Source of the DNA: Poecilobothrus nobilitatus
Lineage: Eukaryota; Arthropoda; Insecta; Diptera; Dolichopodidae
Length of the DNA stretch: 64,000 nt
Reading direction: 5' to 3'
Assembly (NCBI GenBank): GCA_947095535.1
Contig: OX352773.1
Span: 210,138,093 to 210,202,092 of the forward strand
Shown here: in pieces, positions 1-13,068 of the stretch
Position numbering within the stretch: the first letter of the stretch is position 1
Layout: the number at the start of each line of letters is the position of its first letter
The notes under the pieces: model-generated
Databases searched by the model: none
What the model saw: the letters and a program-made list of their open reading frames with translations, nothing else
Told to the model about the DNA's origin: nothing
Made by a program: the position numbers and the translations under genes

Positions 1-3000
1 TTTTCTAGTTTTGAAAATATGGGGACTTAAATGAAATTTTCATATTTTTTTTAGTTAATTACGGGACACTCTGTATATATATAAAGAGTCTCATATGCAT
101 ATATATACCTATAATATATTTATGTGTTCATTATATAGGTATATTTTTTTCTTTAGTTGAAAATATTTTACTCTATTATAAATGTCTTCTCTTAAAGTAA
201 AAATGTCTTCACTTAAAGTAAAAATGATTTCACTTTAAGTAAAAATATTTCCAGTTAAAATAAAATAGTTAAGTATATAATATGTACTCACTCTCCATTA
301 ACCAAAAAAAAAAAAGCATTAGGTTTACCTAATATAATATTTCCATTGACTACAATTCTGTCCATAACAAAAAACATTATTAAAAATAAGGTTTAGTTAG
401 CACTTACAATTCAAAATCAATCAAAATGGTTCGCCTTCTATTATCATTCATCAAAACGATTAACTTCAACTAAATCAACTTTAATCTTAAAGAATTTAAA
501 TTCTAACCATTTCTTTCAAAAATCATCTTACAACAATAAGTAATTTTTAGATTGGGGATTTCTCAGTTTTTAATATCTTGTAATTCTTTTACTAAGAAAA
601 ATAATAGTTTAAACAGACATTAATAATTAAAACTCGATATTGGACAGTTCACTTTAAAAAAAGGTGTAAATTACAAAAAAAAAAAAAATACCATCACTTG
701 ACTTAAGTACGTAATACAATGTAAAGGACTGAAGAATACAAAGGAACAAAGAAAATATTTAAAAACTGAAAATAATTACTTACTTACCTGACATTGAAAA
801 TGTCATGCAAATTTGATCTAGTAGTTCTGCTTCTCTTATTATTCTTCTTATTATTTAACTCATACCAATAAATTTTAAAAAATCTTAAAATTCTTAAATC
901 TGATTATTAATTTTCTTATTTTCGTATTTTTTTCGTTTTTGTGGTTTTAATTTCGTACTCATCATAATATATACATACATTTTGCATAATTATATGTAGT
1001 GGAGCTGCAAAAAAAAAAAACATTTACATGATACAAAAGTAAAAGGATATATAAAAAACAGGATTTTCTGTCTTATGTTGTACTTGGAATTATTTAAATT
1101 AAGTCTATAGTAAAAAAAAATATGTAAGGTAACAAATGAATTTTAAGTAGATTTAAATTAAGACTTAGATTTTCTTAATAAGCTATTGAGGACATATCTT
1201 AAATTTCTACTTAACTTTCATGAAACATGTTAAAGATTTAAATTAAATAGAATTAAGGGATTTTACTATATATTACATTGTGCATATATAGATAAAATGT
1301 AATATTTATTATTTTTAAATCCAGAACTAAATAAGTATATTCTCTCACCTATTCTATAATTTCGATCTGCTTGAATAGCTCAGTTTTAAAATCATTTAAG
1401 TATCATCAACTATTAAAATATAATAACCAAAGAAAACTACGAAATAAATTTATTAATTCTCAGGCAAAGGTGCCGAAATGTTAAAATTAAAAATATATAG
1501 ACATTTAAATTAAATTTTTAATATCTTCTTTTTAATGTTACATTGTAATTTTAAATAACTCATTTTATGAAGTGTTATTTTTAAAGTTTAAGGATTTTTT
1601 TTTTTAAATGAATCAATTGATTATGATGATCATTATGACTTGTAATAAAAGTTATCTGTTAATTCTGACCTCATCGTTTCAGATTTGTTTTTTACGTTAT
1701 TTTTATTTACAGTAAAAACGTTCTGCAGTTTTAAAAGAGGATATGGGAAAAAAATAGATTAAACTTACTAGCTTACAATATATTCTATAATATTTATCTA
1801 AAATATAAGTATCGTAGCATTTGACTTTAAAATATTTCGGTAATTTCAGAGATTAGTCTATACTTCTCAGTTTTTCTTTGTAGTATCTAAATATTTTTAA
1901 AATTAAGTAAAAAGGAAATTTAACCTCCTTTAACCTTCTTAAATATACCCAATTCCTTAATCATATTGTTTTGTCCGAAATTTTTCTTTAGAAATGAAAT
2001 ATTCTTGACAATTAAGATACAGTCTTAAAATGTTTATTATCATAGGCTGGTTTTAAAAAAAAAAAAATTTTTAAGAGCACAAAAATGATTAAAGGTACCT
2101 TAGTTGATTAGTGCACCGCTGTTTTTATTTTTTAATTCTTTAAAGTTTTAACTCTTTTTTTTTTTAAATAATTTTAAATCAACTAAAATAGGGAAAAAAA
2201 AAGTTAAATGTGATAAATAATGGTTAGCTGATGGCACCTAGGTGTTAAAACCAAAGAAATCTAATTTAATTTACTAACTCCAGAGATGGTTTTTTTTTTG
2301 TATTTTTCTTTTTTTTTTGGATTTTCTTTCATACTTTAGAGAAAGTATAAATAACAAAAATATTTTTTTACAATTTTCATTACAACGAAGATGAACAAAA
2401 AAAAAATTAAAAATACCCTGAAATTAAAATACTCTGTTTTCCAACTGGGACTGGTTAACTTAACAATTTATGCAAAATACAAGATGTAAGTATACTTATA
2501 AGTTTTTATTTTTTTTTTTTTAATAACTTGAAGGCATTACTATAATAAATTACATATTAAATGTAATGACTTTTTAAATATGACTTAAAATATTATGATT
2601 ATACTATAAATATGATTATGATTAAGTTATAAGTTATACTTACTTAAGTTAGAAAGAATAAATATTTTTGTTTATGGCAAAAAAAAAAGAAAATATCATT
2701 CATGCTTTTTTATGACATTCAGCAAAGCAAGTGTTTTTGAAAATTTAAGAAATTGTGTTGAGAGTTAAACCCTAAAGGGCATTTAAAACATGATATTTAA
2801 ACTTACTTACTTATAAACGAAACTACATTTTTTAGTCCTTAAATATGTAAATTGAAATTTTAATTTTAGAATGGAAATTAAAAGGAATGTTCTTACTTGG
2901 ACACAAGTACACAACTTACTTATATTCTTCAGACATCAGATCAAATATTATTCTTACTTTTACAAAAAAAACATCATTCAAACATCTACATAAACATAGA

Positions 3001-6000
3001 AAACATAGAAACATAGAAAAGGATTACAAAGGATTTTAAACGGTTAACAGCAGAAAATATGGATTATAATAGGTATATGTGCAAAAACAAACAAAAACCA
3101 AAACATGTTTCGAATGTTTATTTAAATTCATTTTAAAAACCGAACCATTTTTTCTTTAAAAATAGTCCTGAATAGTTACAAATTATTAAAATATTTTATA
3201 ACACGTTAAAATACAGTCAATTTCCTGTTTTACTCTTTTAGTTACAATTTTTCTTTTTTTTTTTTAATAAATCAAACATCTGAATTAATTCTAGCTTTTA
3301 TTTATTTTAAGTCAACTTTTAGCATCAACTATAAAAAAGGCAATCAAATTATTATCATAAAATAAAACATTTTTTGTATTCCTCAGAACCATTTGACTCA
3401 ATTAAATAATAATTACAAAATTACTATTTTTATTTAAGTAATTTTTTTTTTTGTTTTTTAAATACCAATTCCTTTAAATAAATTTTTACTGTTAAGAAAT
3501 ATATAGGTATATAATAATAATATATATACATATATACATATACGGCTTTTTGTAAATTTATTATTAATATTAAAAGAATTAAAAATATTCATAATATACA
3601 ATGCAATATAAAACATATGTAATTGTTTAAAAAAACGAATATACATATATTAAAGTAATTATTACAACATTGTTGCTTAAAAAATACTTATAATTACATA
3701 CAATTATTTAAGGAAGTACTTGAATATAATGGCGCCGGAACAATAAGAAAATACCTTCAACCAAAGTCTTCAAACTCTTTCAAAAGACAAAAGATAAAAA
3801 AAAACAAAAAAAAAAAAACAAATAAGTAGTATGATAAACTAATATAAGAAAAATAAAGATAAAAGAAAAATATGCATCCCATTTATAAAAAAAGGGATAG
3901 AAACGATTCCAATTTAAAAAACAAAAAAAAAAAATTAATTGAATATAATTATATGCATTATAACTTAAGTAATTTTTCTATTAGTCTTTTGGTAAAATAA
4001 AAGAAAATTTTCATTCAAAAAAAAAAAAAACAAAGTGATATGTACACTTGTAAAACAACTCTCATGACATAAATATATTGCTGAAAGTATATAATTATTA
4101 TTTTAAATAAAAGAATTTATGAAGTGTTGCTGGAAAAGAAAAATGTATACCATTTTTCTTAGTTTCATTTTAAGTGAAAATTTTTAATAAATAATTAATT
4201 ATAAACAAATAAAATTTATTAAATACTTATGTATTTTTATAAATATATTTTGTGTTTTTGTTAATTTTCAGTCATTTAGGGTAATATTTGGTTTATATAT
4301 ATTATAATTTCGGAGCAACTTTTTAGACTACAGATTTTGAGAAGTTAAATTAATTTGTGGAGAGAATCTGAGTATAACTTGAGTAAACGACACTATTAAA
4401 AACTCTCTAAATTTAAATTGAAATAAAAAAAAAAAATACCAATGTTGAATTAATTTTTCAAAAAAATTTTAATTCAATACCTAGGTATTTGTTTTTTTTT
4501 CATATAATTACATACCGGTATAATAATTATTGATTAAAAATTTTCACCTTTAAACATAAACATGTACATATATATATGTATATTTTGCTGATAACGATTT
4601 GTTTTCTATTTTTTAATCGATCGGTCAATATTTGATAATCTTCAAAAATGATATTAACTATAATAATTTATTAATGTTACTGTAAATGTTTGAAAATAAA
4701 ATAAAAATAAATATTTACTATAGAAATATTTTTATAAAATTATTGCAGTATATTAATTTTTAAAAAGTATCAAGAAAATTCTAAATTTTCTTTAGTTTTC
4801 GCCATTAGAACTCAGATTTTGCCAAAATTGCCATACTATTACGGAGCTGTACTTTTGTAAACGACTATAAAATCCCTCCTGTTTATTTTGTTTACATACA
4901 TATTCCAACATTCAAGTATTTGAAATAGAATGCAACTGACCGAAATCTTTATAGTAAACAAATTTTTGAAAATTTGTAATAAATACAATTTTTTTGCAAA
5001 AAATTCAGTAGATATTTTTTAGAAAAAATAAGCTTTTAAGAAACAAGATTAAAAAAATTAAGATTTCGTTACACTCCCCACTTTACACTTTACACCCCCA
5101 TTTTACACTAATGTAAAAACTTTTAGCTGCAGAATAGTTTTACTACAAAAGTGTGGTTTTAAGAGATTTTCAGATAAACATACATTTTTTTTTTTTTTTT
5201 TTTGGCAATAGATGACAATTTGACAATAGAGAATTATATTATTAGTAACATAGATTTAGGCGTAAAAATCTAAATTCAAATTGAATAGAATACTTCCAAA
5301 TAGAATAGAAAATAAAAAAATTTGTATCTTTGGAAATTTTGCAAATTTTGGTTAAAGCTACAATTCTTAGATTAAATTTTTAAAGTCGTAAAATGTTTAA
5401 AATCATTCCTAATATTATTTTCGTCACCGATTAACAAATTGTTAGTACATAAAAAATAAAACAATTAAACAATTTTTTAATTAATTATCTTCCTCTTAAG
5501 TTTAAAACATCTATCTATATCATATACTTACTACTAACTTACTTACTTATATATGTATATATATTTATCTATAAAAAAACAATAAAATTTTCAAAAGAAA
5601 TAAAATATATTCTTTGTAACTACTTAGAATATTAGCAGATATTAGATTCGAGAAATAAAATGAATTAAAGAAGCAATAAATGTCGTACATTATGATAGTC
5701 GTAAAAAATGTATAATCTATTATGCATGATGTATGCAAGGTAGCTCTTAAGTCGCAATTTTAAAACGTCCATTGTTGTAAGACAAAATAAAAACTAATAA
5801 ATTTAATCACTAATTAAATAAAAAAACAACTGAACATATTACATTATCTATTTTAAATTTACTTCCATAAATTTAACGCCTCATATGATGACATGATTTA
5901 TTTATTTTTAATAGCTGACAATATGACAAAAAACCAATTTTTACAGTAAAATTTGCGACATAGTTTTTAAAATCGACTAAGTATTCAATTACAGGTTAAC

Positions 6001-6248
6001 TATACCTTTATCTCATCAATAAATATTACTTATAAACCTTTAATGTAGTTTTTTTTTTGTAATTTTCATTACGTTTAGTAAATATATTTTTTTAAACATT
6101 TTATATACCATTTATATAAACATTATATATAAGTAAATTTTAGAATATTAAAATTCTGAACAAATATTATTTAAGTTATGGAATTTTAAATAAAGAAATT
6201 GTCATTAATATTTATCTTATCTTACAAATAACGGTGTCCTTTAATATC
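1..6248. other. Non-coding A/T-rich DNA
   Basis: No gene is supported. It holds homopolymer A and T tracts (for example T-runs near 2507-2521 and 5187-5204), the minisatellite at 181-264, and ACATAGAAA echoes near 2992-3018. A phrase, TAAAATCCCTCCTGTTTATTTTGTTTACATA near 4868-4900, has a diverged relative at about 6860-6905. The only 60-codon frame (3458-3646, minus) is low-complexity. Confidence 0.6.
181..264 (+). repeat. Minisatellite, four 21-bp units
   Basis: Units resembling AAATGTCTTCACTTAAAGTAA occur four times, the last strongly drifted. Confidence 0.75.
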
Positions 6249-6503
6249 CAGCCATTGGTGAAGTGGTTGACCCACCGCTTCTCATTCATAAGGGAATGAG
6301 AGCTCTCGGATTCGATTCCCGGTTGGGTACAATAATTATAATATAAATAAAAAAAAATATTCATATATCGCAATATGTAAATACTTTATATATCATAATA
6401 TCACGTACACTCCACGTTCCTACCAGGAAACAGAGGTTATAGCTACCTGGCACATTTATGTAGCACGGTACCTGAATATAAATAAATAAATAAATAAATA
6501 CCT
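6249..6503 (+). mobile_element. tRNA-derived SINE with AAATA tail
   Basis: The head is tRNA-like: an A-box region TTGGTGAAGTGGTTGA (6254-6269) and a B-box-like GGATTCGATTCCC (6308-6320). The body carries CAGGAAA and later GGCACATTTATGTAGCAC (about 6449-6466). The 3' tail is a run of AAATA/AAAT units up to about 6503. No exact target-site duplication was found. Confidence 0.8.
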
Positions 6504-6559
6504 TAAAAATATTTATTTTTAAAAAAAAAAATTTTAAATATTTTCATAGTTTTAAATCA

Positions 6560-6610
6560 TATACGAAAGGTCGCTTTCGCTTACCTAGTCTGATACGAAA
6601 GGTCGCTTTT
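6560..6610 (+). repeat. Short direct repeat ATACGAAAGGTCGCTTT
   Basis: The 17-base phrase occurs at 6560 and 6593, 33 bp apart, with CTTACCTAGTCTG between. Confidence 0.7.
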
Positions 6611-7056
6611 CAAAATCACGCCAAAACAAAATCCCTCTTTTTTTTAGTTGTTTTTTGATTTATTAAAAACTACAAAAAAACTGTACATTTTTTTGAAAAT
6701 TTCACTTATGCAAATATAGAAATATTCTGGAAAAGGCGTATAACTCTACTGATTTTGAATTAAACTCTTAAATCCCTCCTAATTTAAAATTTCACATATA
6801 CATATGTATGTACCTATAAAATATATTCTGAAAAAAGGATATATGTAATCCTAATTTTGTAACCAACTCTAAAATTCTCCCGAAAATAATTTTGTTTACA
6901 TAAATATTTGAAAATATAAAAATATTTGTTCTTTTTTTCTATAGAAAATAATAATAATAAATTTTCATACGTAACTATTTATACAAAAAAAATATTTGGG
7001 GTTTACTTATCATCTTTCCCTGTAATAAAAAATAAAAAAAAATCTAATTATAAAAA

Positions 7057-7145
7057 AGCGGGATTTTTATAAGAAAAGCGGTATTTTTAATAATAGCGGG
7101 ATTTTGTCTTGACAGGATTTTATCTTGGCGGGATTTACACCCGCC
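7057..7145 (+). repeat. Cluster of GCGGGATTT motifs
   Basis: GCGGGATTTTT, GCGGTATTTTT, GCGGGATTTTG, ACAGGATTTTA and GCGGGATTTAC follow each other within about 90 bases, and CCCGCC (reverse sense) closes the cluster. It may be a decayed minisatellite. Confidence 0.55.
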
Positions 7146-8574
7146 GTTTTAGAAAACCAACTTCCAATCAGCATTAGTTGACAAAATAAAGTGTTTAAGA
7201 AATTCACTAAAAATTCATAATAATTTTCTTGTCAAAAAAATGAATTACATATTTAGAAATTTTATTTTTGAACTATGAATCTAATATAAAAAAAATATTT
7301 TATTTTGATACCTAAATAATTATCTGCACTTTTTAGAATATTTTTGGACCTACTCTACCTTTTCTCTTTATTATTCCTAATTAAAAACAGCTAATGAATA
7401 GAGCATTTTAATTATTTGTAATAACAATTTTAAGAACTATAATAATTTGAAAGGATTTTTCTTGCACAATTAGAAAAAGGTATCATTTTTCCATATGCTA
7501 TTAATCTTCTGATAAACAGCAAATTACGTCATTTCGTACATTGACAGTTTAAATTTATGACAGCTTTTTATTTTATCTACTTATTCTAATTTTTTTTTTG
7601 ATAATAAAACTCTAAATACAAAAAAAATATCGATAAACTTGAAAAATATGTAAAAAAAAATAAATAAGATAATGGAATCAAATAGAAAACAAAATTTTAT
7701 GTTAAAATATTAGAATAAAGTCTATATTAGGAAGTCAAAATATTCAATAATAATAAGTAAATAATTTATAGAAGGATTAATAATAATTACATTTTTAAAA
7801 AACGTCATGATTTGATTTCACTTTGTTCCTAACCACTAAAATTATTAAAAGTAAATAAATAAAAGATTAATTATGATTTTAATATGCATTTCGTGAAAAA
7901 AAAATCATGAAAACAAATCTTTTTGTCACCGAAGTTAAGTGTTTACCTGTATTTTTTATAAATTTCAATTTTCAAAATAATTCTTTGTTTACTAATATCA
8001 TTTAACGTCAAAAAAACAGGCAAAATGTGTCAAAAAAAAATTGGCGACTGGGCGACTGGATGTTATTTCCTCAGAATTCGCAAATTGTAATTAAAATATG
8101 TTAAGGCATGCATATTATGTGAACATACTCTTTATTTTTTGTACATTTAAGAATTATTATATTGCATTAAATAGCAGCACAACAGACATTCAAACAATAA
8201 ATTGAACAAACATTTTAATAATACATTAAAAAATTTAATAACGATAAATCTAGAAAAGATAATTTTTTTTTTGTTATTAAGAAGGTGTAATTTGAAATGA
8301 TAATTACATTTTATTTATGATAACTTATACCTGACAATTTTATGTTAAATAACGCTTGAATAATAAAAGCACAACACATCTCAGGTACGCGTTATCATCT
8401 TTTTCAATATATAACAAATTATTATTCAAAGAAATATATTTAAATTGAATACAAATAAGAATTCTGTTAATTGTTTGTGTCTACCACGTATTCACACACA
8501 GTTTATCTAATTGTGGAAAACCTAAGTAGAATGAAACTAATATTACGTTTGGGTTCGATTTCTTTAACAAGTTC

Positions 8575-8632
8575 TGATTCGGGAGCCCAACATTAAAAGT
8601 ATACGGTCTAACCACTTTTATGCCAACTTTAG
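8575..8632 (-). mobile_element. Possible decayed tRNA-like SINE head
   Basis: On the minus strand the stretch TGGCATAAAAGTGGTTAGAC resembles an A box, and GGGCTCCCGAATC, about 30 bases later, resembles a worn B box. No body, tail or target-site duplication was found. Chance is possible. Confidence 0.3.
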
Positions 8633-8987
8633 GATCTTCTACACAAATCAAAAAGCCCGTGATTAATAAACTTAAAAACCATTTTTCTAGAACTAGAACC
8701 CTAATGTATTCGACATCATTACCTATAAGATATTATCCTTTTATCACACCTAAATCTTAATTCCAGAAAAATTAAAATTTTATCGGGTAACTCAATTAGT
8801 TAAGAATACAACAACTACACAACAAAAATTAAAGATAATTTGTTTCACTAACTTACGTTTCTATCTACGATATAAATATGTATTTATACATATATATACC
8901 TTTCTAGATGCAAATTTCTTTTGGAACCATGAAAATCAAAAAATAGCAGCAACTAAGTAGTGCACTATCGTTTTAAATAACTTTTGA

Positions 8988-9036
8988 CCTGTTCCTGTTC
9001 CCGCTCCTCCTGACTTGTTCCTGTTCCTCTCGTTTT
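8988..9036 (+). repeat. CTGTTCCTGTTCC-rich minisatellite
   Basis: CCTGTTCCTGTTCCCGCTCC is followed by TGACTTGTTCCTGTTCCTCT, a two-unit pattern of about 24 bp and GC-richer than its surroundings. Confidence 0.55.
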
Positions 9037-12000
9037 ATGACAATAAAAATTAAATTTGATGATTACAAAAATACATAATTTCAATTAATAAACTTAAATA
9101 TATTAATTATAATAAATAGGTACCTACAATACATACTTCTATACAAATGACTCAAAAGTGTATTTCCACAAATATTTTGCTATTTTAAATTAATTATAAA
9201 TATCGTTACACCACGCAAATTAACTATGTATTTACATACATAATCTTATTAAATTAATTGTTAAATTAACTAATAATAATTATACCTTATCAATAGTCAA
9301 ACAGATTCTTAATATTTCTAACAGAACTGCTGTAAAATTTATTTAAAGTATTAACACACATTAATTTTTGCTGATTAAATTTTTTTCTTTTTTTGGAAAA
9401 TCCCATTTTCAAGAGCATACATACATATATGCCTCAAGGGTACTCAATCAAAAATTTATTATAAATAATAAAAAATAAAAACAAATCAAAGTTCAAATGA
9501 CCTAGAACCAAATACAGTTTTCATGTGTTACTGACACACTTCTCTAAATATAGTGTCAAAATAAAGTGTAGAAACCAAATAATTTGTTTCCCTATTGATT
9601 AGTAATCGGAGATCACTAATCAATCACAACTGTTTTAAAAAACGAAAATTAATCAAAAAAATTATGCTTTATCATTCTGCCACTATTTTTTTTTTTGTAC
9701 AAAAAAACGCGATAACACCAGATTTTAAATCGTTGTTGTTTGTTAAATACAAAACAAAAGTAAATTTTTATCTGAATGAACATGTCAACAAACTAATTTT
9801 TCGTTACATAATTTTTTGTACACCTTCCAGTCTATTTATGTGCAATTGAATAATGACAAAAACTTTTTCTTTGTTTCATTCAACAATTTATTTTTTTTCT
9901 ATCAATGTAAATAAAATATAATAACGGTAATTTTTCAAATCATCCTGTATGCATACAAAGAAAACCTTGACTCATTTTAAAATCTCATTAGTCATTACAA
10001 TACTAACCTCAAAAATTTTTTAAGAAAATAACAGAATATTTTTTAAAGAATTTTATCTGTAATGACATCAGAAAGAGACAACACAACATATTTACGACTT
10101 ACACCGTTTATCGTAATTTATGTAAATTCGTTATCATTGAAGTGGAAGTTATTAAAATTACCTTTTTTAAATTCCTTTTGTTACTTATCAGAATCATTTT
10201 TAAGTAAATTGTGTTAATAATTACTTAAAAGATTAAAGAATTATGTGTTAGTAAAAAAATTGTTGAAAGTTTTATTTAAATATTTTAAAAATAAATTAAT
10301 AAAATTGAATCTGTACAAAAAAAAATTTTTTAAAACAAATTTTATAACAGTCTAATTTGTAAAGTATAAACAAAACTAAAGTATTTGGAATGGTTTTTCT
10401 TGCCTGATATATACATAACTAACTTAATCATTAAAATGTTTCTTCCTTATAATTTTAATCTACAGAGGCTTTCAATACTCAAAATGTGCTTCAAAGAGTA
10501 ACAGTTGGATGTTCTATGCAATAAACCGCACAAAAGTTAGAGATCTTGCGACTGATTAAGTTGTAATTTTAGGTTCCAGTTGTAGGTTCTAGCATCAGTT
10601 AAAATTCCATATATCTATTGAAGGTTATATCTTTACAATATCTTTATTATGGAGAACTTAAGCCTTATCAATGAGTTTAAGCCTAAATTCAGCACATCGT
10701 AGGACAAAATTAGATTTGATCAAGGCAATTAATTTATTGAATTCTCACATATTTGTTCACAAATCTCAAAAACTTGAAATTTTACATCAATTAAGTACAT
10801 AAATTGAATTACTGAATTGCTTCTATTTTTGAAATATAAAATTCATAGAATAGAAATTATATATTTGGCTTCTATATCATAGATGTGATCACACCCATCA
10901 GAAGTATAAAAATTTTAACATATAGATAATATGTATCAGAAAAATTTTTTTTTGTTAATCATTGTTAAATCTAATTATTTACTTTCCTTTATTAAATACC
11001 TTTTAAATAATATAATCCCCATTAAAACCTTTAGTCGAGTGTTGGTAGTTGGTACATCACTCTTATTTTATTTCTTAAATAATTAATTTTTAAGAGATTT
11101 TCTTGGTTTTTGAAGACAATTGGTTGGTTGATTAGTTGGGGTGCACTTGGCTGCTTTCTAGATATCTATCAAGTTCAGAAATAAAATTAGTTTCTCAATT
11201 TTACATTCTGATAACTGGTTTATGTTTAATATGGAAGTGAGTCTCCAGATTTTCAACAGATTTTGACCCTAGCTAAGGCGAGAGTCTTCTGCATCCCTTT
11301 CTCTATAAAGCTTCTATAGACTGTGTGTTCTAAAAAAATATCCATTCCTACTGCATAGATTCCTATCGCTCACTTAATTATCGCTATGGCTAGCAGTGTT
11401 TACGCGAGTGCAGTAGGTTAGTTCTAGTTGAAGATAATTACTTCGAAAAGTTTTTTTATAAAATTATTTTTATCATTATCCTAATTAGTATACATTATAT
11501 ATTTATACATAGCTAGTCAAAACTATAGGGTTTATTTAGTTTCGTTTATCTTTTATTTTTAAAAGAAACGAAGATATTGCGGTTGTTTGCTCTTCAATAC
11601 TATAGATACTTTAATTGCAAATTTATCAATTTCACTAAATATTACTGAACTGATACTTTTTTTTACCTAAAGCATTCAAAAGGCAAATAACTCTAAAAAT
11701 TAAAGTAAATTAATGTAGAAAATATAATTGGCACTTATACCTAAAGTGTTTACAACTCTAAATATTAATACACGCTAAGTATATACATGTTCTTTTTCTA
11801 CATATATGTACGCATAATTTAAACATGGATTATAATAAATTACGATCATATATTTAAATGTAAGAACATTTCTAAATCAATTTGTCTTAATTTTTATATT
11901 ATATGTTCAATTATTCTATAATACTTCTTTTTATTATAACATGACCATATCAAAATTTTCATTATCATTTAAAATTAATATGTATGAATATTTATGTATG

Positions 12001-12474
12001 TATGTATATATAATAAAACTTTAAACTCTATGTATTAAAAATTATTAAAAAAAATTATTAGATAATATTAAAATTGATTAATACTCTGTCATATTTTGAA
12101 TAAATTCCAAATTAATCAAAACCAATACAATTTACAATAATTATAAACTATAGAAAATCCGACATTTTTCTGTTTTCTAGTCGCCATTAAAAACAAAATT
12201 GCCACTTAAGTAAATCATTTGATAAAAATCAATTATCATAAAACATGTACCAAACAATATTTTTTTTTACAATTAAATACTTACCATATCATTATTTGTA
12301 ATATACAAATACATATCTAGAAGTGCAAACAAAATTTTTTTTTTAAAGCCTAAGGTATTTTAAAAATTTTTCAGAAAAAAATTGTGTAAAAAAAATTGAC
12401 AAAGATAAAAGTGAAATGAATTCTTGCACGCACATTTTTTAAAGTTTTGGCACATGTGACAAATCTCATTAATT

Positions 12475-12516
12475 ATTTATATAAGCTACCGCTTAAAAGC
12501 GGTAGCTTATATAAAT
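12475..12516. repeat. Perfect 20-bp inverted repeat (42-bp palindrome)
   Basis: ATTTATATAAGCTACCGCTT, two A bases, then the exact reverse complement. It contains a GC-richer core (AGCTACCGCTT) and could form a hairpin with a 2-nt loop or a cruciform. Confidence 0.9.
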
Positions 12517-12610
12517 GTTAAGTGGCTTTGATTATTTTTTTTTTTATTTCATAATAAGTGGATATTAAAAAAATCAACAAAATCACTTTTAAATACTTAA
12601 TTTTTTCTTT

Positions 12611-13068
12611 TACTCTTTTCTATTTAAAAACGATTGAATTTGCTATGGTTACTTTTCGCAAATTTTATTAAAGTGCACTTAATTGAAAAGTATAAAATCA
12701 AAATGTTTTTCACTTAATTTTTTCATGCAAAGTATATATTTCTGTTCCCATCATCGGCTTTTTCCTATAATTATATTTAAAAAAAAGTATATATATATTA
12801 ACTTGAAATACGCCTTAAAACTGCGTACGATACTTATACCCTTTTCCATTTAAAAGCTATTGAATTTGCTATGGTTACTTTTCGCAAATTTTATTAAAGT
12901 GCACTTAATTGAAAAGTATAAAATCAAAATGTTTTCCACTTCATTCTTTGATGCAAAGTATATATATATTTCTGTTCCCATCATCGGCTTCTTCTTATAA
13001 TTAATTTTCATACAAAACAAAAAAAAAAATATTAACTTCAAATACGCCCTAAAACTGCGTACGATACT
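12611..13068 (+). repeat. Tandem duplication, unit about 226-234 bp
   Basis: The phrase GAATTTGCTATGGTTACTTT occurs at 12636 and 12862 (226 bp apart). The phrases AAGTGCACTTAATTGAAAAG, TTCTGTTCCCATCATCGGCT and AAACTGCGTACGATACT follow in both. The second unit has drifted by small indels, so the end phrase is 234 bp apart. No protein-like reading was found on either strand. Confidence 0.88.

Larger units (their letters stand above)
6504..12474. other. Non-coding A/T-rich DNA with minor repeats
   Basis: Apart from the short repeats listed separately (6560, 7057, 8988) and a doubtful tRNA-like head (8575-8632), I see no gene. Less A/T-biased patches at about 10455-10720 and 11030-11425 have no readable protein on either strand and may be old unrecognised insertions. 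The frame at 9595-9849 lacks any protein character. Confidence 0.5.
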
